A stretch of 64,000 bases of DNA from Candidatus Rifleibacterium amylolyticum (GTDB lineage: Bacteria > Muiribacteriota > Ozemobacteria > Ozemobacterales > Ozemobacteraceae), in the NCBI GenBank assembly GCA_009917695.1, contig JAACJG010000019.1, positions 26,110 to 90,109 of the forward strand. Reading direction: 5' to 3'. This document shows positions 52,847 through 60,197 of the stretch, piece after piece (positions within the stretch are counted from its first letter, which is position 1; each line of letters starts with the position of its first letter). Under the pieces are notes generated by a model. That model searched no databases, had not been told where the DNA came from, and saw nothing but the letters and a program-made list of their open reading frames with translations. The position numbers were made by a program, and so were the translations under genes.

Positions 52847-54486
52847 ATTTTGCCAGGCTATTTAACACAATCAGATGGCTGAAACCTTCTCAGATTCTAG
52901 GGCGGCCATGGTTCACACTCAAACGCAAGCTGCTTACTGTCGGCAGCCCGGGTAAACTCAGTCAGCTGGCCTGCGAGCTCAAGGGGCAACTGCCGCTTGA
53001 CCGTCAGGCCGCTTTTAAATTGACTTTTCTCAACAAGACTGACAAATTCATACCGGCCGAAATGAAGTGGCACAGCCGCGAATTTTCAGCCAACACCGAA
53101 AAACTCTGGCTCTACAACCTCAACTATTTCAACTGGCTTTTTGACGGGCAGCTCGACGATCGACCACAGCTACAGCTTTATCTGATGCTTGACTGGATCG
53201 AAAAAAACGATTCAAGCCGCAGCGAAACCTGGGAGCCTTACGTCGTTTCGCGCCGACTGTGCAACTGGGTAATGTGGCTACAGCAACAGAGCGCCGCCGG
53301 AGATCCATATATAGACTGCATTTTACAATCGGTAACCGGGCAGTGCAGACGTCTCTGGTTCGATATTGAATACCACCAGCAGGGCAACCATCTGCTGGAA
53401 AACCTGCGGGCACTGTTTGTGACCATGGTTTTTCTTGCCGAAAAGACAGGTGAACTGACCAGAGAGCTCGAACAGCGGCTGGAATACTGTATAAAAGAGC
53501 TTATTGAGCAGATCAGGCTACAATTTTTCGCTGACGGTGGACATTTTGAGCGCAGCCCGATGTATCACCTTGAAATGCTCGATGCAGTAGAAGCAGTCAG
53601 GCTGGCAAACCGCCGACTGCTGCAATTTGCCCAACCTGCCAGCTCACTTCGAAAGCAGGCAAAAGTCCTCGAAATCTTATGCGAAGACAAAGTGCCATTG
53701 TTTCGCGACTGGATGGCAGTCATGACCCACCCTGATGGTAAAATTGCGCAGTTCAATGATGCAACGATGAAAGCCGGCATCAGACGTCAGGGGCGACCAA
53801 TGAACTACCTGCTCGATAATTCGGGATTTTTTGTGCGACGTACCGATGACAGCTATTTTGTGTTGAGCTGCGGCGACCCGTCACCAACGTTCCAACCAGG
53901 CCATACTCATTGTGACATCATGTCGTTCGAACTTTCGCTGGCCGGACTGCGCTGCATTGTCGACACCGGCTGCGGCTCTTACCAGAACGCGCAGATCCGT
54001 GAAGAGTGCAGACAGACCGCTGCTCACAATCTGCCGATGATAGAGCATGCAGAGCAGTCAGATATCTGGGCGCAATTTCGTATTGGCAAACGCGCCCGAG
54101 TCGTTCACAGATACTTTGATTCAGAGCACAACCGCTTCGAAATGGAAATGCTGGATCAGTATGGACAGCGCTACCGCCGCGAGGTCATATTTGGTGATGA
54201 TTCGATCAAGATCAGAGATCGCATGTTCGACCGCCGCGTTACCGGCACCTTTATATCACTTCTGCATCTGGCACCACAGGTGCAGGTAGTGCCCGGCAAC
54301 GAGCCAGGCGCCTACGACTTCGCTGTCGGAAACTGTGAGTTCAGGGTAGCGACATCGGCGCGTCTGCGCTTTGAACGCTACATCTGGTATCCAGATTTCG
54401 GCTTGCCGGTAAATGCCGAGAAGCTTATACTGAGCAATCATGAGACCGAGGCCATAGATTATGTCATCAGCTGGAAAACCGCTTAG
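52843..54486 (+). CDS. Heparinase II/III family protein
   Basis: A 547-residue protein. The N-terminal half is an alpha toroid (WLYNLNYFNWLFDG; WEPYVVSRRLCNWVMWLQQQ; WFDIEYHQQGNHLLENLRAL), the C-terminal half the heparinase II/III domain (PGHTHCDIMSFELSLAGLRC, VDTGCGSYQ). His/Tyr residues in the GHTHCD and YHQQGNH regions fit the family's active site. It should cleave or edit a uronate-containing polymer and may act during export. No signal peptide is evident. Coupled to both neighbours by overlaps. Confidence 0.88.
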   Translation: MNFARLFNTIRWLKPSQILGRPWFTLKRKLLTVGSPGKLSQLACELKGQLPLDRQAAFKLTFLNKTDKFIPAEMKWHSREFSANTEKLWLYNLNYFNWLFDGQLDDRPQLQLYLMLDWIEKNDSSRSETWEPYVVSRRLCNWVMWLQQQSAAGDPYIDCILQSVTGQCRRLWFDIEYHQQGNHLLENLRALFVTMVFLAEKTGELTRELEQRLEYCIKELIEQIRLQFFADGGHFERSPMYHLEMLDAVEAVRLANRRLLQFAQPASSLRKQAKVLEILCEDKVPLFRDWMAVMTHPDGKIAQFNDATMKAGIRRQGRPMNYLLDNSGFFVRRTDDSYFVLSCGDPSPTFQPGHTHCDIMSFELSLAGLRCIVDTGCGSYQNAQIREECRQTAAHNLPMIEHAEQSDIWAQFRIGKRARVVHRYFDSEHNRFEMEMLDQYGQRYRREVIFGDDSIKIRDRMFDRRVTGTFISLLHLAPQVQVVPGNEPGAYDFAVGNCEFRVATSARLRFERYIWYPDFGLPVNAEKLILSNHETEAIDYVISWKTA

Positions 54487-55678
54487 AATACTTTTTGTCA
54501 CTCAGTTTTACTACCCCGATGTCACCGCCTGCGCTTTCCGCATGCACGAAACCGCACAACTGCTCACAAAGTTGGGCTGCGAAGTCGAGGTCATCGCCGG
54601 CGAGCCTCATAAAGGCGATCTCGGGCAGCTGATCGATGATGGCCCGGTCAAAGTCAGTCGGGTAAAGCTGATCAAATATGAGAGAAAAGGCAAATGGAAC
54701 TATATCGCCCACTACCTCTCTTTCATGTTTGGCGCTATTAAGGCGTCAAAGCGGCATCGCGGCAATTTTGACGTAATCTGGGCTTCGAGTCCGCCTCTTT
54801 TTACAGGAATTGCCGGCTGGGTTATCACAAAGCTCAAGCGCTCGCGCCTCTGTCTCGACATTCGCGATATCTGGCCGGAATCAGCAGTTGTCGCCGGTCA
54901 AATCAGCAGCTCCGGCTTTCTCTTCAAAGCTGCCAAGGTCGTAGAATGGCTGCTCTATCGCCTGGCCGACCGCCTGACCTGTGTCGCGAAGCCGATGGCC
55001 GACTACATCGAAAATATTTCGGGAGGCCGACGACCTGAAATTGTCTATAACGCAATTCCCGGCAGCATGGTTGCCGGCCAGGCTTTAACAATCGACCACA
55101 AGCCTGATCCCATGCGCATACTCTATATTGGCAACATGGGCTACTGCCAGAACCTGTCGCTGGTAATCGAAGCGGCCGCGTTGCTGGCAGGCGAAGGCAA
55201 CCGGCAGATAAAATTTGTGCTGGTCGGCAATGGTATCGAGAAGACGATGCTCGAAGAGGCCGTTAAAAGCCAAAAGCTCGATAATGTCGAAATTCACGGC
55301 ATAGTCAGCAAAGAACGTGCAATCGAAATGATACGCGAAACCCATGCACTGATGCTGCATCTCAAGGATGATGGCACCATGGACAAAACGATTCCGTCGA
55401 AAGTATTCGATTATATGGCTGGTGGCCGGCCGATTCTCTATGGTCTCAAAGGTGAAGCCTGCGATATTCTTGCTTCGGTATCTGGCAATCTTTATTATGA
55501 CCCGGCCAATCCCGCGCAACTGGCCAACCAGGCTAAATATCTGTATGCCAATTACAGCCAGATGGCCGCCACCGCGACCGCCAACCTGCATCTGGTCAAA
55601 GAAAAATTTCTGCGCGATCGCATGGCCGAGCGCCTCAAAGAGCTGTTCAGCAGTATGTCTTCAACGTCAGGCTCTTGA
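54461..55678 (+). CDS. Glycosyltransferase family 4 protein (WbuB-like)
   Basis: A 405-residue GT-B enzyme. The N-terminal part has RILFVTQFYYPDVTACAFRM and LCLDIRDIWPESAVVAG, the C-terminal part KPDPMRILYIGNMGYCQNLS and a sugar-nucleotide-binding DGTMDKTIPSKVFDYMAGGR with conserved Glu/Lys positions. WbuB-type enzymes add an amino sugar to the growing repeat unit. It ends the plus-strand cluster; the start overlaps the heparinase end by 26 bp. Confidence 0.9.
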   Translation: MSSAGKPLRILFVTQFYYPDVTACAFRMHETAQLLTKLGCEVEVIAGEPHKGDLGQLIDDGPVKVSRVKLIKYERKGKWNYIAHYLSFMFGAIKASKRHRGNFDVIWASSPPLFTGIAGWVITKLKRSRLCLDIRDIWPESAVVAGQISSSGFLFKAAKVVEWLLYRLADRLTCVAKPMADYIENISGGRRPEIVYNAIPGSMVAGQALTIDHKPDPMRILYIGNMGYCQNLSLVIEAAALLAGEGNRQIKFVLVGNGIEKTMLEEAVKSQKLDNVEIHGIVSKERAIEMIRETHALMLHLKDDGTMDKTIPSKVFDYMAGGRPILYGLKGEACDILASVSGNLYYDPANPAQLANQAKYLYANYSQMAATATANLHLVKEKFLRDRMAERLKELFSSMSSTSGS

Positions 55679-55712
55679 TCGAAAAGTCGATTCCCAGCCA
55701 GCAAGGGTAATG

Positions 55713-55750
55713 CTCATTCAATGAGATCCTGCGACTTCGCGCAGGATGAC
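55713..55750. repeat. 38-bp double-hairpin intergenic repeat, copy 2
   Basis: CTCAT/ATGAG and ATCCTGCG/CGCAGGAT stems. See copy 1 at 1033-1070. It lies between the convergent glycosyltransferase and pilin genes. Confidence 0.6.
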
Positions 55751-55835
55751 GGGCAGCGCTGTGTCGTTCGCATAACAAAGCCGACAAACTGACTCAAAAA
55801 CTGTGATAATTTCCGTAATCTGCGTTTTCTGCCCG

Positions 55836-56534
55836 TCAGTTCTGGTCGTGGGGGTCGGTATACCAGTTACGGTTCTGACCGGGGTTGTTGATGATCGAGT
55901 TGAGAATGGTCGGGTTGGCGGTATCCATAAAATCAGCGATGAATTTTTCGCCGTGCTGACCGCTGTCTTCTTTTTGATCGAACAACTGCAGTGAAATTCG
56001 GAAAAAACTGCGCGAAAAACCGGCCGAAGTAATGGTCTCAGGCCGGATCTCAAAAAAGTTCACCTGATCGCTGAGCACTCTGAAAGTATCCGGTGCGGCC
56101 GGCAATTTTGGGTGAGTTATCAGTCGGCGCTCGAGCTTTTTAAAGGGTGAGCCGGGCTGACTGCTCAGACGATATTCAACCCGGTTCATGCGGCGAAAAC
56201 TTTCTGGCCCGTCGCTGGTTGGTATGACCTTGTTTTCATACTGACCGCCGTTGAAGGTAAAGAAAGACAGTGTTGTATCGCCCCCGCTGCTGGTTTCGGT
56301 AAAAATATTGTTGATATCCTGAGTGGTATCGTTAACAAATACAAAGCATGAGATGGCGAGATCCATCTTGATCTGGCTGAGAATCTGCTGGCCCGACATG
56401 ACGACCTGATTGCGCTGCATGCCCTTGCTGGCGGTCTGACGACCATGCGACATGATGCGAAAAGTCGGTATAAGAATAAGCATGAGAATAGCGCAGACTA
56501 TCATCATCTCAACCATGGTAAATGCTTTTCTCAT
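55836..56534 (-). CDS. Pilin-like protein, GspJ/PilW type
   Basis: The prepilin signal RKAFTMVEMMIVCAILMLIL is at the N-terminus with a Glu at +5 of the mature helix (TMVEM); the 232-residue size and the internal beta-rich part fit a minor pilin or pseudopilin. It would be processed by a PilD-type peptidase, which is not in the window. The start overlaps the stop of the upstream pilin gene as ATGA. Confidence 0.85.
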   Translation of the reverse strand: MRKAFTMVEMMIVCAILMLILIPTFRIMSHGRQTASKGMQRNQVVMSGQQILSQIKMDLAISCFVFVNDTTQDINNIFTETSSGGDTTLSFFTFNGGQYENKVIPTSDGPESFRRMNRVEYRLSSQPGSPFKKLERRLITHPKLPAAPDTFRVLSDQVNFFEIRPETITSAGFSRSFFRISLQLFDQKEDSGQHGEKFIADFMDTANPTILNSIINNPGQNRNWYTDPHDQN

Positions 56535-57010
56535 CGCGCCGGCTTCTCCATTACAACTGTAGCAAATTCAAGCTGAGTGCGGCTCATCCAGGCCCGTACC
56601 TTGTTACCACTTTTTACTCTGATACCGACAGTGATCAGAATGCCGTCACCACCGCCAGTAACCTTGTTCATGTTAACGATGCGCTCAAAAGAATCACACT
56701 CGCGAAAATACGAAGTTTTCGAGAAAATCGGCTGATCAAGCACTCCGTGCCACTCATTGAGCGGAAACAGGTCAGGCTTTTCCATGTATTTGACGGCCCA
56801 GGCATGACCCATTCCCTGGCAGAATTCGATGGTTTCGTTGCCGAGAGTCTGCCCGAGAAATTCATAGTAAGCATCCATGCTCTGCGAGCTCGAAGCCTGG
56901 TTGATCAGAAAATATGAAAACAGCGCCACCGACATGATTACCATGCCGATCAGCACTTCGATCAGCGAAAAGCCGCGCTGGGATTTATTCTTTGGCAAAA
57001 TTGATGTCAT
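56531..57010 (-). CDS. Pilin-like protein, GspI/PilV type
   Basis: The N-terminus has QRGFSLIEVLIGMVIMSVAL, the class III prepilin signal with G-F and Glu at +5. 159 residues. The 3' end overlaps the next gene; the 5' end overlaps the C-terminal part of the upstream protein by 26 bp. Likely a minor pilin of a type IV pilus or type II-like system. Confidence 0.88.
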   Translation of the reverse strand: MTSILPKNKSQRGFSLIEVLIGMVIMSVALFSYFLINQASSSQSMDAYYEFLGQTLGNETIEFCQGMGHAWAVKYMEKPDLFPLNEWHGVLDQPIFSKTSYFRECDSFERIVNMNKVTGGGDGILITVGIRVKSGNKVRAWMSRTQLEFATVVMEKPAR

Positions 57011-57770
57011 CGTATCTTATCCATGGAGACATGTTGATCGAAAAAATTTCATTCGCATCAGAATCAGTGCGCAGCCGTTGGTCGAATTCTACCCGGCTGG
57101 GAGTGGTCGGGAAACGATTGAGATAGAGCTGGTCAACCCCGATGTTACCAACTACATCGAACGCCCGCGACGGCGATATCGAACCGCTGTTCGAATCGTT
57201 GAATGCCAGCAGACTGGCTTCGATCCGTTCTGAAGTGACAATTCTGATATTGCCACGGCGGGTAAAAAGGATGCAGAGGCTGCTGTTCGGATCTTCGCGC
57301 CTGATGCCACAGTTGATGGTGAATCCGGCCGGTGCCAGCAATGCACCACTGCCGCGAACAGTAATGAAATTCTTTCCTGGCGGCGCATCGAGACTGACAT
57401 GATCGATTTCGACGCTGGTTATGCCACGCAGATTGAGTATACCGTTCTCTTTGTCATACACCCCGTGTTTTTCGAGTTCCCAGGCATGCAGATAGCGGGC
57501 GGAAAACAACGCGTAGTGCCCGAACGGGCGAAATCCTTCTGAGCCGGTCATGTTGATGTCGCCAAGAGGCGAAGAATCGCGCCCGTAAAACCGCGGAGCA
57601 TCTTCGAAAGTTGTGGTCACTTCTGCTTTCTGCATAGACTGCCCGGAATGCAGCAGATAATCTTCGGCAAAATCTGAAGTAAGCGGCATAGGCGGGTTCG
57701 TGCGCTGTTCAACCTGCACCAGGCGCTGCGCCAGTGCCAGGCCTTTCGGATCAGCCCCCGAACTCTCCCG
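56985..57770 (-). CDS. C-terminal part of a stop-interrupted pilin-operon protein
   Basis: This frame is in phase with the gene at 57771-59051 and separated from it by a single TAA, with 17 open codons between the stop and the first GTG at 57719. Start signals inside it are poor, and the sequence reads on naturally: ...CFSPDITF, stop, RESSGADPKGLALAQRLVQV. It encodes about 260 residues with LNLRGITSVEIDHVSLD and a beta-rich ending. It may be a nonsense mutant, a recoded stop, or an independently started protein from GTG. Confidence 0.6.
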   Translation of the reverse strand, partial: RESSGADPKGLALAQRLVQVEQRTNPPMPLTSDFAEDYLLHSGQSMQKAEVTTTFEDAPRFYGRDSSPLGDINMTGSEGFRPFGHYALFSARYLHAWELEKHGVYDKENGILNLRGITSVEIDHVSLDAPPGKNFITVRGSGALLAPAGFTINCGIRREDPNSSLCILFTRRGNIRIVTSERIEASLLAFNDSNSGSISPSRAFDVVGNIGVDQLYLNRFPTTPSRVEFDQRLRTDSDANEIFSINMSPWIRYDDINFAKE

Positions 57771-59051
57771 TTAAAAAGTTATATCGGGCGAAAAACAGAC
57801 GAATTTCGAAGAATTTTCGAGATCCTGCACGCCCTCTGGTGGAATATCGTAAAAATCGCTGCCATCACCGATCTGGGCACCGTCTGCTTCGAGCTCAAAA
57901 TGCACCAGATAGAGAAATCGCTGGGTAACCGCGCCGCGCAGAAAGCTGTCGAAATAGGCCTTATCGCCGCTTCCTTCGAATTTTATACCAGCTGGCATCG
58001 GAATGAGTTTGCGATTACCCGGCACCACTGACAAAACCTGACGCGCCGTGTCTTCATTGGCATTTGAGGAGGTTCCTGATACGGCAACCGGATGCACGCT
58101 GAAGTTAAAATAACCCTTGAGACCCTGATACTTCACTGCGCCATTCTTGTCGATCTCAGGGATCAGCTGGAGCACTTCATCCTGGCTGATTTCGAACTTC
58201 TGGGTCGAGAGGCCGGGCAGCATGGCGACACTCTGAGCATCGGCATCAGAAATATTCAGATAAACCCGGTTATCTTCGTTATTGCGGTCAGCCCGGCCAA
58301 AATAGACGAGACCACGACGACCGGCCGCAATCGAGCCCTGATCCTGAACTACCAGCTTCTGGCCATCGTTAAAGCTTTGACCGCGATAGCCCTCTTTAAA
58401 TTCGCGCAAACCATTGCGCACGAGCAGGGCATAATCGAGCGGAAACGTCATTGCATAAGCGTTTTCGCGTTTTGTATAATTCGACACCAGACAGACCGTC
58501 TTGATGTCGAACTGCCGACGGCGCGCGCAACGGGCCAGTTCTTTTGAGCCAGCCTTAAGAGCAGCCTCGAGAATAATTTCAAAAGTTGCCAGTCCTTCGC
58601 CGCTGTAATATTTCTGACCGGTCGGGCTGGCAGTGCGCTTGTCGAAAATGCGTCCGGTAAGAGTATAATCGAGTGTAGCGCCACCGAGAAGCGCTGACTT
58701 GTTCGCCTCAAACAAAGGAGCTTCAAGCGGAAAAGCCTCATTATTAAGCGATGAAGAACGCATCTGATTGACTATGCGTTTGGTCAGGTCGTGATTCGGA
58801 TCACGGGTATTTATCTGAACTGTGTTAAAAGCCGAATCAAGAATTACTTCGGTATAGTTGCGCAGCTTCTCACGATTTACATGATAGAACGACGAATGCG
58901 CCAGCTGTTTGCTGAATGTGTGATAAAAGAGAATGAACACGCCCATAATGCTGACAACAGCCAGAACAATATAAAAAACGATACCGCGCCGCTTGTTCAT
59001 GCGGGCGCGGGAATCACTCAACCTTGATTTTCTTTTTTCAGAGTTTGTCAA
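57771..59051 (-). CDS. Pilin-operon membrane protein (PilX/GspK-like), N-terminal part
   Basis: A 426-residue product. NKRRGIVFYIVLAVVSIMGV at 19-38 is a single membrane helix after a basic start, like PilX/GspK-type proteins without the standard pilin signal. The long extracytoplasmic part is beta/alpha-mixed (FDIKTVCLVSNYTKR; LVYFGRADRNNEDNRVYLNI). The start is TTG overlapping the anti-sigma stop (TTGA); ATG at 59000 is an alternative. The reading frame would continue 260 codons past its stop (see 56985-57770), which suggests an interrupted gene. Confidence 0.7.
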   Translation of the reverse strand: MTNSEKRKSRLSDSRARMNKRRGIVFYIVLAVVSIMGVFILFYHTFSKQLAHSSFYHVNREKLRNYTEVILDSAFNTVQINTRDPNHDLTKRIVNQMRSSSLNNEAFPLEAPLFEANKSALLGGATLDYTLTGRIFDKRTASPTGQKYYSGEGLATFEIILEAALKAGSKELARCARRRQFDIKTVCLVSNYTKRENAYAMTFPLDYALLVRNGLREFKEGYRGQSFNDGQKLVVQDQGSIAAGRRGLVYFGRADRNNEDNRVYLNISDADAQSVAMLPGLSTQKFEISQDEVLQLIPEIDKNGAVKYQGLKGYFNFSVHPVAVSGTSSNANEDTARQVLSVVPGNRKLIPMPAGIKFEGSGDKAYFDSFLRGAVTQRFLYLVHFELEADGAQIGDGSDFYDIPPEGVQDLENSSKFVCFSPDITF

Positions 59052-59644
59052 CGCGGGTCTATGTCTTCCTGGTCTGGCGAAACCGATATAGTATGCGCTT
59101 CTCCGTTACTGACGTCTACCTGAGCAGAGTCATCGGTTAGAGAACCGCTGGCTAAGATATTTTCTGTCGGAGTTGCAGCAGCAGAAACACTGGCAGTTTC
59201 TATATTATCTTGCAGATCGGTTATTTCGTCAATGGCGGCAGCAGGAACAGTTTCTGTTTTAGTTTCGATTGCAGTAGTAATACCATTTACCGGCTTTTCC
59301 GATACAGCTTCTGGTGTTTTATCCTGCATAAGCAGGACGCCAATTATCGACAAAACACAGAGTGCCAGAACAACAGGCTTAAGCAGCATAGTGCCACTGC
59401 CGGCTGCGCTGGCAGCGCTGGTGGTAGTCGAAGCGGCGGCACCACTGTTGACAGCCTTGAGAATGCCGGCGATGGCAGCAGCTTCTTTGCCGGTTATCGG
59501 CTTACGTGCAGTCTTGAGCTGCCTGGCTGACTCGAAGGCCTCGCGGCAGGCGCTGCATGAAGCAAGATGCTGCGTCAGCTCATCAGATACCTTACCTGAA
59601 CCAGAAGTAATCTCTTCGATGAACTTTTCACAGATTCTGGTCAT
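59048..59644 (-). CDS. Zinc-finger anti-sigma factor
   Basis: An N-terminal zf-HC2/ZAS domain with HLASCSACREAF (H-x3-C-x2-C) binds the sigma factor; one membrane helix follows near residues 90-107 (VVLALCVLSIIGVLLM), then an extracytoplasmic low-complexity part rich in Ala, Thr and acidic residues. It should hold the ECF sigma at the membrane until a signal frees it. ATG follows AGAGGG; the gene overlaps the sigma stop by 17 bp. Confidence 0.88.
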   Translation of the reverse strand: MTRICEKFIEEITSGSGKVSDELTQHLASCSACREAFESARQLKTARKPITGKEAAAIAGILKAVNSGAAASTTTSAASAAGSGTMLLKPVVLALCVLSIIGVLLMQDKTPEAVSEKPVNGITTAIETKTETVPAAAIDEITDLQDNIETASVSAAATPTENILASGSLTDDSAQVDVSNGEAHTISVSPDQEDIDPR

Positions 59645-60152
59645 AGTTTTCCCTCTTCCAGTCTGTCTTGATCTTGTCGAGTATTCGCATCATCCGCATT
59701 TTTACTGCTCCGACGGATAATCCGGTCAGCTCGGCAACGTCATTGAACGGTAAGTCCTGAAAGAACCTGAGCTCAATCAGGATCTGCTCTTCGGCCGAAA
59801 GCTTTTCGAGCATCGCCTTAACCTGAGTGCGCGTATTAGAACTGTCTTCGAAAGAGTCACAGAAGTCCTTGCTGAAGTTCATTTCCATGAACCTTCGCTG
59901 CGTCTTCTGCCTGCGTGTCCAGTCGATAAAGGCGTTCTTCGCAATCGAGAACAACCAGGACTTGAACGATCTACCGCTTTCATACCGGTCAAAAGCGTTA
60001 TAGGCTTTCAGATAGACCTCCTGAGCAAGATCATCGACTTCTGCCTCGGGCAAACCGAGATATCTCAGAAAGAAGCCAAGCGCTCGATAAGTCTCTTCAA
60101 GCAACTGCGAAAATTCTTTGTCCCTGTTCACGCAATTGTTTCCTTCTGCCAT
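59628..60152 (-). CDS. ECF-type RNA polymerase sigma factor
   Basis: 174 residues with region 2 (VDDLAQEVYLKAYNAFDRYE, SFKSWLFSIAKNAFIDWTRR) and region 4 (LSAEEQILIELRFFQDLPFN, DVAELTGLSVGAVKMRMMRI). Paired with the overlapping zinc anti-sigma. Being in one operon with pilin-like genes suggests that it controls them or a surface response (inference). No clear Shine-Dalgarno before the ATG. Confidence 0.93.
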   Translation of the reverse strand: MAEGNNCVNRDKEFSQLLEETYRALGFFLRYLGLPEAEVDDLAQEVYLKAYNAFDRYESGRSFKSWLFSIAKNAFIDWTRRQKTQRRFMEMNFSKDFCDSFEDSSNTRTQVKAMLEKLSAEEQILIELRFFQDLPFNDVAELTGLSVGAVKMRMMRILDKIKTDWKRENYDQNL

Positions 60153-60197
60153 TTATACGCATGCGAAATACAAAAAATAACAACATTTTTAAAAATT

